Source: JAAUSY01 sp964526735 (lineage in GTDB: Bacteria; Chloroflexota; Chloroflexia; Chloroflexales; Chloroflexaceae). Taken from it: DNA of 55,161 nucleotides. The stretch's first letter is position 1; the number at the start of each line of letters is the position of its first letter. Position numbers and translations under genes: made by a program. Shown here in pieces: positions 16,888 to 25,412 of the stretch. The stretch spans positions 1-55,161 of the forward strand of contig CAZGLO010000018.1 of the NCBI GenBank assembly GCA_964526735.1. Direction: 5' to 3'. A model generated the notes under the pieces. The model was given only the letters and a program-made list of their open reading frames with translations. It was not told where the DNA came from and did not search any database.

Positions 16888-17508
16888 TTAGCGGCTATAG
16901 AACTCAACAATCAGCTGCTCGTTAATATCTGGTTCGGCATCCTCTCGACGTGGAAGCGCGACCACCTCTCCAGAGAGATCTGACGGCACCATCCGAAGCC
17001 AGTCGGGGGTACGGTACCGATTCAGTTGGCCGCCCTCAACCATATTCTTGAAGTAGGCGCGCCGTCGGCTCCCCTCACGAACGGAGATGACATTCCCCAC
17101 CTTGACGGTAAATGAAGGGATGTCGGTTTTGCGTCCGTTGACGGTGATATGACCGTGGCTGACCAACTGCCGCGCTTGGGCACGGGTCGTTGCCCACCCA
17201 AGCCGGTAGACGACGTTGTCCAAACGTCGTTCCAGCAAGCTCAGCAATTGCTCACCCGTGACGCCGCCTTGACGCAGAGCGTGGGAAAACGTGCGGCGAA
17301 ATTGCCGCTCCAACACGCCATAAACAAAGCGTGCCTTCTGTTTTTCAGTTAATTGAAGACCGTAGTCGGAAATCTGTCGTCTGCGTGCAGAGGGGCCATG
17401 TTGACCGGGAGGAAAGGGCCGTTTTCCCAAAATGCGTTGCCCTTTTTCGGTCACCCCAATCCCCAGCCGACGACTGATTTTCCCTACTGGTCCGCGATAA
17501 CGTGCCAT
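16888..17508 (-). CDS. rpsD: 30S ribosomal protein S4
   Basis: A 206-residue S4. It begins MARYRGPVGKISRRLGI; the S4 RNA-binding domain (RRLDNVVYRLGWA, then SHGHITVNGRK) is near the middle. No zinc-binding cysteines are seen in the N-terminal arm, so this is the cysteine-free form. The ATG at 17508 follows GAGGAGG. S4 often controls its own alpha operon, but I see no proven site. Confidence 0.97.
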   Translation of the reverse strand: MARYRGPVGKISRRLGIGVTEKGQRILGKRPFPPGQHGPSARRRQISDYGLQLTEKQKARFVYGVLERQFRRTFSHALRQGGVTGEQLLSLLERRLDNVVYRLGWATTRAQARQLVSHGHITVNGRKTDIPSFTVKVGNVISVREGSRRRAYFKNMVEGGQLNRYRTPDWLRMVPSDLSGEVVALPRREDAEPDINEQLIVEFYSR

Positions 17509-17534
17509 GAAAGAACGAAACCTCCTCGTATTTC

Positions 17535-17939
17535 CTAGTTCCGACGACGTTTGGGAGGGCGACATCCATTATGAGGCAATGGAGTCACGTCAGTAATCGC
17601 CGTGACGGTAAGACCCGCTGCCTGCAATGAGCGAATGGCAGCCTCACGGCCCGACCCAGGCCCCTTGACAAACACCTCGATGGTGCGCATCCCGTTGTCC
17701 ATCGCCTTGCGGGCAGCGCTCTCCGCTGCGATCTGCGCGGCATACGGCGTGCTCTTGCGTGACCCTTTGAAGCCCGATTGTCCCGCGCTTGCCCAGCATA
17801 CCACGGCACCCGTTGGGTCGGTAATCGTTACAATCGTGTTATTGAAGGTGCTTTGCACATGCGCTTGACCACGCGGTATATTTTTTCGTTCGCGACGTCG
17901 CCCTCGTTGACGTCGGCCTTTTTGTCCCTTTGGGGGCAT
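17535..17939 (-). CDS. rpsK: 30S ribosomal protein S11
   Basis: A 134-residue S11 with AHVQSTFNNTIVTITDPTG, GFKGSRKSTPYAAQ and the C-terminal THNGCRPPKRRR-type ending (here PHNGCRPPKRRRN). A basic RRQRGRRRERK segment leads the protein. The ATG at 17939 is preceded by TAGAAAGTAGCAG. Confidence 0.97.
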   Translation of the reverse strand: MPPKGQKGRRQRGRRRERKNIPRGQAHVQSTFNNTIVTITDPTGAVVCWASAGQSGFKGSRKSTPYAAQIAAESAARKAMDNGMRTIEVFVKGPGSGREAAIRSLQAAGLTVTAITDVTPLPHNGCRPPKRRRN

Positions 17940-17946
17940 ACGATTG

Positions 17947-17959
17947 CTGCTACTTTCTA
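17947..17959 (-). promoter_or_regulatory. Pre-start motif TAGAAAGTAGCAG (rpsK)
   Basis: An exact copy of the recurrent 13-base motif, ending seven bases before the rpsK ATG. Confidence 0.6.
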
Positions 17960-18163
17960 CGTGTTCAAATGTACCCGAAGGTGCGTTTTGTCCATTTCCA
18001 AAATTCCTGCTTCAACCTGCACGGCCTTCTCAGACGAAGGGCTTACACACAGTCCACAGGCGTCTTTTACGTCCCGACGTAGCCACGACCGGGGACGACC
18101 AGTTCAGGACTGGTAGCCTGGAACGGCGATCTGGTTGCTCTCGCCAATCCGATACGATGGTTG

Positions 18164-18544
18164 CTACTTCTTGATCTTCTTCTTGCCGCCAATGGCCTGA
18201 CCACGACGCCCCCGACGAGTGCGTGCGTTGGTGCGCGTGCGCTGCCCCCGCAGTGGCATCCCGCGGCGGTGGCGCAGCCCACGATAACAGCCGATGTCCA
18301 TCAATCGCTTGATATTCATCTGCTCTTCGCGGCGGAGATCACCTTCGACGCGGTATTCCCGCTCGACAATCTCGCGCAGCCGCCCGACTTCTTCCTCAGT
18401 GAGGTCGCGGACGCGGGTTTCTGGGTTTACGTTCGCCCGCTCAATGATTTTTCTGCCATTGGAATGGCCCACCCCATAAATGTAGGTGAGCGACACATGT
18501 AGTTTTTTGTTGCGTGGGATGTCAACCCCTGCAATGCGTGCCAT
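18164..18544 (-). CDS. rpsM: 30S ribosomal protein S13
   Basis: A 126-residue S13: MARIAGVDIPRNKKLHVSLT, YGVGHSNGRKI and the C-terminal RGQRTRTNARTRRG tail are standard. GGAGG lies seven bases before ATG 18544. About 220 bases separate its stop from rpsK, with no gene between. Confidence 0.97.
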   Translation of the reverse strand: MARIAGVDIPRNKKLHVSLTYIYGVGHSNGRKIIERANVNPETRVRDLTEEEVGRLREIVEREYRVEGDLRREEQMNIKRLMDIGCYRGLRHRRGMPLRGQRTRTNARTRRGRRGQAIGGKKKIKK

Positions 18545-18566
18545 GCACGTCCTCCGTAGTTAAATG

Positions 18567-18683
18567 CTATCCCTGACGCTGCTTATGCTTAGGAGTCCGG
18601 CTGCAGATCACACGGATTACTCCCTTACGTTTGATGACTTTGCAATACTCGCAGCGTGGCTTGACTGATGATCGCACTTTCAT
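18567..18683 (-). CDS. rpmJ: 50S ribosomal protein L36
   Basis: A 38-residue zinc-type L36 (MKVRSSVKPRCEYCKVIKR, then ICSRTPKHKQRQG) with CX2C, Cys and His ligands. The ATG at 18683 follows AAGGGGGTAGTA; the longer open frame upstream contains a tandem repeat and is not coding. Confidence 0.95.
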   Translation of the reverse strand: MKVRSSVKPRCEYCKVIKRKGVIRVICSRTPKHKQRQG

Positions 18684-18723
18684 TACTACCCCCTTCACAT
18701 AGGGGTGCTCCCATTGCTCCCAT

Positions 18724-18745
18724 GTACAGGTGTACAGGTGTACAG
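18724..18745. repeat. 8-bp tandem repeat upstream of rpmJ
   Basis: Gtacaggt repeated 2.7 times in the infA-rpmJ spacer. Confidence 0.75.
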
Positions 18746-18848
18746 ACCGGTTGCACCCCGCCATAGCCCGATATCTGAACGTTTGTGGTGTTGTTCTGAA
18801 CGCACAAGCTTGGTTGAGTTTCCCCCACCAGCTGCGTAAAAACGCTAC

Positions 18849-19070
18849 CTACTTGTATCGATAGGTGATACGTCCGCGGGTAAGGTCATAAGGAGAAAGC
18901 TCCACCAACACACGGTCACCCTTGAGAATACGAATGTAATTCATACGCATCTTGCCAGAGATATGTGCCAATACTTCGTGCCCATTTTCCAGCTCAACGC
19001 GGAACATAGCGTTGGGAAGGGGCTCCGTGATGGTGCCCTCCATCTCGATAACGTCTTTTTTCTTCGACAT
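18849..19070 (-). CDS. infA: Translation initiation factor IF-1
   Basis: A 73-residue S1-like OB-fold protein with MEGTITEPLPNAMFRVELEN and HISGKMRMNYIRIL. It binds the 30S A site during initiation. AGGAGG stands five bases before ATG 19070. It directly follows adk; the map gene often found between them is absent. Confidence 0.97.
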   Translation of the reverse strand: MSKKKDVIEMEGTITEPLPNAMFRVELENGHEVLAHISGKMRMNYIRILKGDRVLVELSPYDLTRGRITYRYK

Positions 19071-19084
19071 ACAACCTCCTATTC

Positions 19085-19747
19085 CTATGCTTTGGAGGAA
19101 GGTCCCAACGCTTGGATCATTGCATCTGTCACGTCTGATATATCTTGTTGGCCATCGATATCGTGCACAAGATTGTGCTCACGGTAATACTCAATCAGTG
19201 GGGCCGTCTGTTTGAAATAGACATCGAGGCGATTCTGTGCCGTTTCGACGGTATCGTCGCTGCGTTGGTAGAGTTCACCACCACACACGTCACACGTATC
19301 TTGTTTTGTGGGCGGAAAATAATAGACATTATATATAGCCCCACAACTTTTGCAAGTACGTCGGCCAGAAATTCGTTTCAAGAGTACATCATTCGGCACA
19401 TCTATGTAGATGACAGCATTGATGTGGCAATTGCGATCAGCCAATGCTTTGTCGAGCGCCTTGGCCTGGTCGTCCGTCCGCGGAAAGCCGTCGAAGATGA
19501 CGCCTGCGCCGCAATCTGGCTCCTTGATACGCTCCAAGATCATCCCAATGACCACATCGTCGGGAACAAGCTCCCCACGATCCATATATTGCTTCGCACG
19601 CATCCCAAGCTCGGTACCGTCGCGCAAGGCGGCGCGGAAGAGGTCACCGCTTGAAACATGGACGAGGCTCGTTGTTTCTGCGAGGGTCTTCGCCTGTGTC
19701 CCTTTTCCTGCCCCAGGAGGGCCTAGTAATACAACGTTGTTACTCAT
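19085..19747 (-). CDS. adk: Adenylate kinase
   Basis: A 220-residue long-form adenylate kinase (ATP + AMP to 2 ADP). P-loop GPPGAGKGTQ is near residue 8; FDGFPRT and the RISGRRTCKSCG lid follow. The lid has four cysteines (CKSC and CDVC), a structural zinc site usual in Gram-positive-type enzymes. The ATG at 19747 overlaps the stop of a 20-codon upstream frame as ATGA, and there is no good Shine-Dalgarno of its own, which points to translational coupling. Confidence 0.96.
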   Translation of the reverse strand: MSNNVVLLGPPGAGKGTQAKTLAETTSLVHVSSGDLFRAALRDGTELGMRAKQYMDRGELVPDDVVIGMILERIKEPDCGAGVIFDGFPRTDDQAKALDKALADRNCHINAVIYIDVPNDVLLKRISGRRTCKSCGAIYNVYYFPPTKQDTCDVCGGELYQRSDDTVETAQNRLDVYFKQTAPLIEYYREHNLVHDIDGQQDISDVTDAMIQALGPSSKA

Positions 19748-19806
19748 ATCGACCGCGGCGGTTGTCCCGGACACCCCTCTGTGTGATAATCCAACGAGGA
19801 CAACAT
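19744..19806 (-). CDS. Candidate 20-residue leader peptide of adk
   Basis: A minus-strand frame of 20 codons runs ATG 19806-19804 to TGA 19746-19744 (MLSSLDYHTEG, ending PPRSI). A strong AAAGGAGG lies about 10 bases before its ATG, and its TGA overlaps the adk ATG (ATGA). It may only serve to bring ribosomes to adk. Too short to judge by composition. Confidence 0.5.
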   Translation of the reverse strand: MLSSLDYHTEGCPGQPPRSI

Positions 19807-19993
19807 CTACCGCTCTTCCTCCTTTCAAAAGATTCCCTACACATGAAGAACGCTGCTATTGTGCCAAAGCCCTGCAAGCAGATGAAGCCCTTACCCCCAA
19901 TGAGGGCTGTATGGGCTTAGTCTGCAGGAGAACACCGACGCACTACCACGCCGTACCACGAACGCCACGCATTGAGACACCTCATACCTGGCG

Positions 19994-20005
19994 CGCATAT
20001 ATGCG
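19994..20005. other. 12-bp perfect palindrome after secY
   Basis: CGCATATATGCG lies eight bases beyond the secY stop in the secY-adk spacer. It could be a protein site or an RNA hairpin; nothing else supports a role. Confidence 0.3.
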
Positions 20006-20012
20006 TGATGGT

Positions 20013-21353
20013 TCATCGTTTCATATAGCTTTCGTAATCGTGCATTGAAACACGTGATTCGAGCTGGTTCATGGTATCAACCGCAACCCCCACCACAATG
20101 AGGAGCGCTGCTCCACCAAGCCCGATCTGGATGTTGGTGATAGATTGGGTCACAAATGGCAAGATCGCCACTATCCCCAAAAATACGGCTCCCGCCAAGG
20201 TGATGCGGTTCAAGACACGGTTGAGATATTCGGTTGTTTTCTTACCCGGACGAAGGCCTGGGATAAACCCCCCATTTTTCTGTAGGTTTTCGGGGATGTT
20301 TTGCTGCCCAAAGAGCACCATCGTGTAAAAGTAGGTAAACCCAAGAACAAGGAGAAAGAGAAGGACAATATAGACAATGCCTCCGCCACCACCAGTTGGG
20401 TTGAAGGTGTTGTAGAAGAATCCCGCAATACTGTTGAGAAGACCTTCCTCATCTGGACGGTAGATCCATGAGGCTACCACCCCCGGGAAAATGATAATGC
20501 TCTGCGCAAAGATGAGCGGGATCATCCCCGCCATGTTGACCTTGAGCGGAATATGTGAGCTTTGCCCACCATAGACTTTGCTCCCACGCACGCGCTTGGC
20601 ATATTGCACGGGAATGCGGCGTTGTCCTTCTTGGATATAGACGATGCCCACAATGGTGAAAAGCCCAATCACCAAGAACGCCGTCAAGCCAATAAACGTT
20701 TCAAACCCACCGGTCTGCCCAATCTGAATACCTTGATACACCAGCCCCGGCACGCTGGTCACGATCCCCCCAAAGATGATCACCGAGATACCATTGCCAA
20801 TCCCATTCTCAGTGATGAGCGAGCCGAGCCATACCAACAACATGGTGCCCGCCGTCATCGAGACAATCACGGTGAAGGTGGGGAAGAAGTTTTCCACAAT
20901 GTTGAAGGGAGTGCGGAATAGCGACGCATTTGCCCCCATTGAGACCTGCATCGCGAGCGTCTGCCCATATCCCTGCAGTGCCGCCAACGGAATAGTCAAG
21001 ATGGCTTGGTATTGATTGAGCTTGTTACGTCCCCGTTCGCCTTCTTTCGCGAGATCTTCCAGCGCAGGAATGAGGGGCTGTAACAATTGCATAATAATCG
21101 TTGCAGTGATGTATGGGTAAACTCCAAGCGCCGCAACGGAGAAGTTTTGAAGTGCCCCTCCAGAAAAAATATTTAATAATTGGGCGAGCTGGTTGTCTTG
21201 CATCGCCTGTTGCATTTGTTCGAGCGCCTGGGGATCAATGTTTGGAACCGGGATGCTGGCTATCAAGCGAAACAACAGCAATAACCCAAGCGTGAATAGG
21301 ATTCGATTGCGCAGATCCGGTAAGTACCATGCACGTACAACCGCTTTTAGCAT
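20013..21353 (-). CDS. secY: Protein translocase subunit SecY
   Basis: A 446-residue channel protein with about ten hydrophobic segments, the pore of the Sec translocon. GVYPYITATIIMQLL and the plug-side LGLLLLFRLIASIPVPNID are characteristic, as are QEGQRRIPVQYAKR and the C-terminal FLPG-like region (GFIPGLRPGKKT). ATG at 21353, preceded by a variant of the recurrent motif. It follows rplO in the spc operon. Confidence 0.97.
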   Translation of the reverse strand: MLKAVVRAWYLPDLRNRILFTLGLLLLFRLIASIPVPNIDPQALEQMQQAMQDNQLAQLLNIFSGGALQNFSVAALGVYPYITATIIMQLLQPLIPALEDLAKEGERGRNKLNQYQAILTIPLAALQGYGQTLAMQVSMGANASLFRTPFNIVENFFPTFTVIVSMTAGTMLLVWLGSLITENGIGNGISVIIFGGIVTSVPGLVYQGIQIGQTGGFETFIGLTAFLVIGLFTIVGIVYIQEGQRRIPVQYAKRVRGSKVYGGQSSHIPLKVNMAGMIPLIFAQSIIIFPGVVASWIYRPDEEGLLNSIAGFFYNTFNPTGGGGGIVYIVLLFLLVLGFTYFYTMVLFGQQNIPENLQKNGGFIPGLRPGKKTTEYLNRVLNRITLAGAVFLGIVAILPFVTQSITNIQIGLGGAALLIVVGVAVDTMNQLESRVSMHDYESYMKR

Positions 21354-21355
21354 GC

Positions 21356-21371
21356 CTGCTACTACTTTCTA
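21356..21371 (-). promoter_or_regulatory. Pre-start motif variant (secY)
   Basis: TAGAAAGTAGTAGCAG, the motif with an extra TAG triplet, ends two bases before the secY ATG. Confidence 0.55.
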
Positions 21372-21558
21372 CCGTTTATGGATACAGCGAGCACCTTCGG
21401 CGTCTCTGATCACCCCCTCGCTCACGAAGGGAAAAGACGAGACCATTGACGGGACATTAGGTGATGGCACATCTTCCCCACCCCCGCGCGGAGGCAATGA
21501 ACGGTTCCGCGCTGCTCTCTACCGTCGCAGGGCGAGGGGATGGGGAAAGGGCTTCTTT

Positions 21559-22089
21559 CTAAGCCGCGTGTTGATCCTGCTGCCCCTTCTGATGGCGCAT
21601 ACTGGGGTTGGGGCCACGGCTGCGACTGCGTCGTTCCACCTCCCACGGCAACTCAACGACTTTGCCGCCAGCCGCTTCGATTTTTTCGCGGGCGCTGCTG
21701 GAAAACTTGTGGGCGTGAACCACCACTGGAGTGGTCAGCTCGCCGTCTCCCAAGATTTTCAGCGGCATGCGCTTATCGCGAATCACGCGGGCGTTGAGGA
21801 GCTTCTCTGGGGTGATCTCCCCATCAAGCGTGATTTCTGCCAATTGCCCAACATTGAGCACTTGGTACTCGATCCGCCAGAGATTTTTAAACCCGCGCTT
21901 GAAGGGCATCCGCTTCACAAGGCGGTTTTGCCCACCTTCAAAGGTACGATACGGGCCGGGGCCGGAGCGCGATTTCTGCCCCATCATCCCCTTCCCTGAT
22001 GTTTTGCCTTTACCAGAACCATACCCACGCCCAACTCGCTTGCGCCGTTTGCGTGACCCTGGTGCTGATTGTAATTCGTGGAGTTTCAT
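21559..22089 (-). CDS. rplO: 50S ribosomal protein L15
   Basis: A 176-residue L15 with MKLHELQSAPGSRKRRKRVGRG and the glycine-rich GYGSGKGKTSGKGMMGQKSRSG. It is longer than the common 145-150 residues because of a C-terminal basic/Gln extension (RRSRSRGPNPSMRHQKGQ). No clear Shine-Dalgarno precedes ATG 22089. A 205-base spacer with no gene separates it from secY. Confidence 0.96.
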   Translation of the reverse strand: MKLHELQSAPGSRKRRKRVGRGYGSGKGKTSGKGMMGQKSRSGPGPYRTFEGGQNRLVKRMPFKRGFKNLWRIEYQVLNVGQLAEITLDGEITPEKLLNARVIRDKRMPLKILGDGELTTPVVVHAHKFSSSAREKIEAAGGKVVELPWEVERRSRSRGPNPSMRHQKGQQDQHAA

Positions 22090-22216
22090 ATCAATATCTC
22101 GTGCTCACGCTGTGTTACCCTGCAGCCTCTCGCAACAAAACCCGGAGAGGCGCGGTTTGTCTCGCCTGCACTGTCCGTCTATACTGGTTCTATCTCGATA
22201 CAAAGACGCGGGCGGA

Positions 22217-22423
22217 CTATGCCGTAGCGGCCTCCGCCCCGTCTTCAATTTCTTCAACCGTCACCAGGTGGCGGATTTTAAACACCATACCACGAACGGA
22301 GGGGTTGTCGGGCTTGATAACACTGTGGTGCAATTTTCGCAACCCAAGTGCCCGAACCGTCTCTTTCTGATCGCGGCTATGGCCAATCATACTCTTTTTA
22401 TACGTAATACGCAACTGCTTCAT
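22217..22423 (-). CDS. rpmD: 50S ribosomal protein L30
   Basis: A 68-residue L30 (MKQLRITYKKSMIGHSRDQK, LGLRKLHHSVIKPDNPSVRGM). The ATG at 22423 overlaps the rpsE stop as ATGA, so translation is coupled. Confidence 0.95.
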   Translation of the reverse strand: MKQLRITYKKSMIGHSRDQKETVRALGLRKLHHSVIKPDNPSVRGMVFKIRHLVTVEEIEDGAEAATA

Positions 22424-22977
22424 GTGGTGGCAACCTCCTCTTGCTGCTCACTTGGCTCAACGCGCATGATGCGGTTGCGCAGCTCGTGAGGGGTCAAATC
22501 GCGGCGTCGGGCCATTTCTTCCAACGACACCAGCTCTTTTAATGCCTGAAACGTTGCTTTCACGACGTTGACGGGGTTGTTGCTGCCGTGAACCTTCGTC
22601 AAGAGGTCTTTGATGCCCGCTGCCTCAATCACCGGGCGCATCCCCCGGCCTGCAATCACCCCAGTACCAGGGGCAGCCGGACGGATCATCACCTTCGCGG
22701 TGCCATAGCGGGTGACTACTTCATGGGGGATGGTAGACTTGACCATCGGAACGCGGATGACATTTTTCTTGGCCGCCTCCACCCCCTTGCGGATCGCATC
22801 GGGGACTTCAGACGCCTTGCCCATGCCTATCCCTACATGGCCATTGCCATCGCCAACCACGACAATCGTGCTGAAGCTGAAGCGTCGACCACCCTTGACC
22901 ACTTTGGCCACGCGGTTGATCTGGACGACGCGCTCCTCTAATTCGAGTTCTTCTGGATGTATACGTCCTCGCGCCAC
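22420..22977 (-). CDS. rpsE: 30S ribosomal protein S5
   Basis: A 185-residue S5 with the double-stranded-RNA-binding motif (RVVQINRVAKVVKGGRRFSF) and GDGNGHVGIGMGKASEV. The GTG at 22977 gives MARGRIHPEE and is preceded by TAGAAAGTGGCAG. Its stop overlaps rpmD. Confidence 0.97.
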   Translation of the reverse strand: MARGRIHPEELELEERVVQINRVAKVVKGGRRFSFSTIVVVGDGNGHVGIGMGKASEVPDAIRKGVEAAKKNVIRVPMVKSTIPHEVVTRYGTAKVMIRPAAPGTGVIAGRGMRPVIEAAGIKDLLTKVHGSNNPVNVVKATFQALKELVSLEEMARRRDLTPHELRNRIMRVEPSEQQEEVATT

Positions 22978-22980
22978 AAC

Positions 22981-22993
22981 CTGCCACTTTCTA
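22981..22993 (-). promoter_or_regulatory. Pre-start motif TAGAAAGTGGCAG (rpsE)
   Basis: One-base variant of the recurrent motif, ending three bases before the rpsE GTG. Confidence 0.6.
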
Positions 22994-23079
22994 CCTTAAC
23001 ACCAAAAGAAACCATCGTGCCTTGCTGTGTTTACACCCCTGGGGGCGTCTATAACCCCGCGCGGCCGATGGCCCTTTGA

Positions 23080-23445
23080 TTAGAAGGATAGACCTGCCTT
23101 GCGTGCTGCCTCTGCCAATGCCTTGACCCGACCGTGGAATTTAAACCCACCGCGGTCGAAGACGATCTTGGTGATACCGGCATTGAGCGCACGCTCAGCA
23201 ACGAGCTTGCCAACGACTTCGGCCTGAGCAGTTCTGTTCTGCCCGTCTATCTGCGAACGCACAGTCGGCTCAACCGTGGAGGCGGCAACCATGGTCGCCC
23301 CAAGATTGTCGTCAATAACCTGTGCATAAATATGGGTGTTGCTACGGAATACGCTTAAACGCGGCCGCTCTGCATTGCCCATAACGCGCTTGCGCAACCG
23401 TTGGTGGCGCTTGACGCGCAATTCGTACGGTGTTCTCTTCGCCAT
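23080..23445 (-). CDS. rplR: 50S ribosomal protein L18
   Basis: A 121-residue 5S-rRNA-binding L18 with RHQRLRKRVMGNAERPRLSV, IYAQVIDD and the closing FDRGGFKFHGRVKALAEAAR. ATG at 23445 follows AGAGG. Confidence 0.97.
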   Translation of the reverse strand: MAKRTPYELRVKRHQRLRKRVMGNAERPRLSVFRSNTHIYAQVIDDNLGATMVAASTVEPTVRSQIDGQNRTAQAEVVGKLVAERALNAGITKIVFDRGGFKFHGRVKALAEAARKAGLSF

Positions 23446-23456
23446 TATGCCAGCCT

Positions 23457-24020
23457 CTACTTCGTCTTTCCAGCCTTACCAGCCTTGCGGCGAATGGTTT
23501 CTTCGGCGTATTTGACCCCTTTGCCCTTGTAAGGCTCCGGTGGACGCAAAGAACGCATCCGAGCGGCCTGTTGCCCCACTACCTCTTTGTCGATACCTTC
23601 AATCGTGATGGGCAATGGATCACTCGCGCTCTTGCGCTCCCCCACCATATAGGTAATATGATCGGGCGGATCCATACGGATGGGGTGCGAGTAGCCAAGC
23701 TGAAGCACAAGTGATGTGCCCTCAAGCGTGGCACGATAGCCCACGCCGTTGATAATCAGCTCGCGCTTCCACCCCGTCGTGACGCCGACCACCATGTTGT
23801 TGAGCAAGGTGCGCGTCAGCCCGTGGAGCGCTTTGTGTTGTTTGCCTTCGGTGGGGCGTTGCACGCGCAGTTCGCTTTCCTCGTGCACGATGACCATGTC
23901 GGGGTGCAATTGGCGTGCCAGTTGTCCCTTGGGCCCTTTCACCGTGACAAAGTTGTTTGTATCTATCGTAATCTGTACCCCTTTGGGTACCGAAATCGAC
24001 AATTTACCAATACGCGACAT
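23457..24020 (-). CDS. rplF: 50S ribosomal protein L6
   Basis: A 187-residue L6 with the two repeated alpha-beta domains; MSRIGKLSISVPKGV, VKGPKGQL and RPPEPYKGKGVKYAEE are diagnostic. The ATG at 24020 follows AGGGAAGAACG; the frame is open 15 codons further up without a better start. Confidence 0.97.
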   Translation of the reverse strand: MSRIGKLSISVPKGVQITIDTNNFVTVKGPKGQLARQLHPDMVIVHEESELRVQRPTEGKQHKALHGLTRTLLNNMVVGVTTGWKRELIINGVGYRATLEGTSLVLQLGYSHPIRMDPPDHITYMVGERKSASDPLPITIEGIDKEVVGQQAARMRSLRPPEPYKGKGVKYAEETIRRKAGKAGKTK

Positions 24021-24132
24021 CGTTCTTCCCTGCTGGTTTCGAGATATTGCTTGTGCCAGGAGCAAAGCCCCACGGCTCCTCTTGGCTCATCGATACCGCC
24101 ATCTGGCGGTTGAAGCGGAGAAAGAGAGGTGG

Positions 24133-24531
24133 CTACCAAACGTAGCACAAGACCTCGCCACCGACGCGCTTGTCCCAGGCGTCGTGCCCCGCTAAGACTC
24201 CCTTGGGAGTGGAAATGATGCTCAAGCCTAGCCCCCCGCGTACTTGCGGGATCTCCGCACGGCGGGTGTAAATACGCAAGCCAGGCTTGCTGACGCGCTT
24301 GATGCCCGTAATGACTGGCTGGCGGTCAGCGGTATATTTTAACGTCAAGACAATAGCATCTGCCGGTTGGCCCTCTTGCACCTCATAATCGCGAATAAAG
24401 CCTTCTCTCTTTAAGATTTCAGCAATCGCAATTTTGATCTTTGAGGCGGGGACAACCACCGTCCCGTGACGCGCCATGCACGCATTGCGGATGCGGGTCA
24501 GCATGTCGCCTATCGGGTCGCTTACACTCAC
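24133..24531 (-). CDS. rpsH: 30S ribosomal protein S8
   Basis: A 132-residue S8: DPIGDMLTRIRNACMARHG, SKIKIAIAEILKREGFI and STPKGVLAGHDAWDKRVGGE. GTG at 24531 is preceded by AGGAGGATCGCC, so it is preferred over the longer frame that runs into rpsN. Confidence 0.97.
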   Translation of the reverse strand: MSVSDPIGDMLTRIRNACMARHGTVVVPASKIKIAIAEILKREGFIRDYEVQEGQPADAIVLTLKYTADRQPVITGIKRVSKPGLRIYTRRAEIPQVRGGLGLSIISTPKGVLAGHDAWDKRVGGEVLCYVW

Positions 24532-24575
24532 GGCGATCCTCCTTAAAGCGTGTGTTCTCTCAGGCTTGGAAAGAG

Positions 24576-24761
24576 TTACCAACTGGATTTCGTCACACCT
24601 GGTATGAGGCCCTTTAACGCGTGCTCCCGGAAGCAAATACGGCACATCCCAAATTTGCGGATGTAGGCGCGTGACCGGCCACAGATTTTGCAGCGGTGGT
24701 ACTCCCGTACGCGAAACGGCTGGGGCCGCCGGGCTTTGACGATAAGCGCTTTCTTTGCCAA
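24576..24761 (-). CDS. rpsN: 30S ribosomal protein S14, zinc type
   Basis: A 61-residue S14 of the zinc-binding (type Z) form, with CKIC and CRIC ligands. The start is a TTG at 24761, eight bases after GGAGG; this gives the family's standard 61 residues (MAKKALIVKARR). The upstream TTG at 24776 overlaps the Shine-Dalgarno. Confidence 0.95.
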   Translation of the reverse strand: MAKKALIVKARRPQPFRVREYHRCKICGRSRAYIRKFGMCRICFREHALKGLIPGVTKSSW

Positions 24762-24797
24762 AAAAGGTACCTCCAAATCCTTAACTTTGTGCGGTGG

Positions 24798-25340
24798 TTA
24801 GTCTTTGAACGGCATCCCAAAATGCTTGAGTAGGGCATACCCCTGAGCATCATCGGGAGCAGTCGTCACAATCGCTACTTCCAAGCCGCGGATTTTCTCG
24901 ACCTTGTCATACTCTATTTCAGGAAAGACGATCTGCTCGCGCAGACCAATACTGTAGTTGCCTCGCCCATCAAACGAACGGCGGCTGATGCCTCGGAAGT
25001 CGCGAATACGCGGCAGGGCGAGGTTGATCAGTCGGTCGAGAAATTCATACATCCGTTCGCCACGAAGCGTTACCATCGCTCCGATGGGCATCCCTTCGCG
25101 CACTTTGAAGCCCGCAATAGACTTCTTGGCACGTGTGACCACCGGCTTTTGTCCTGCTATCGCCGTGAGATCCGCCAGGGCATTGTCAAGGGCTTTGGCG
25201 TTTTGAATCGCTTCGCCGACCCCGATGTTTAAGACGATCTTCACAAGGCGTGGTACCTGCATCACCGAGGTGCAGTGAAATTCTTCTTGCAACGCCGGTG
25301 CGATGTTGGTGAGATATCGTTCTTTGAGTCGCGCAGTCAT
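24798..25340 (-). CDS. rplE: 50S ribosomal protein L5
   Basis: A 180-residue 5S-rRNA-binding L5 with MTARLKERYLTNIAPALQEE, VTRAKKSIAGFKVREGMPIG and FGMPF near the end. ATG at 25340 is one base after a copy of the recurrent motif; no AGGAGG is present. Confidence 0.97.
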   Translation of the reverse strand: MTARLKERYLTNIAPALQEEFHCTSVMQVPRLVKIVLNIGVGEAIQNAKALDNALADLTAIAGQKPVVTRAKKSIAGFKVREGMPIGAMVTLRGERMYEFLDRLINLALPRIRDFRGISRRSFDGRGNYSIGLREQIVFPEIEYDKVEKIRGLEVAIVTTAPDDAQGYALLKHFGMPFKD

Positions 25341-25341
25341 T

Positions 25342-25354
25342 CTGCTACTTTCTC
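25342..25354 (-). promoter_or_regulatory. Pre-start motif GAGAAAGTAGCAG (rplE)
   Basis: Recurrent motif with a single first-base change, ending one base before the rplE ATG. Confidence 0.55.
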
Positions 25355-25412
25355 ACTCCAATTCAAGTGTGCGAACGTCGGAGGTGGGATGGGGTGACCG
25401 TATTCGCCCCCC

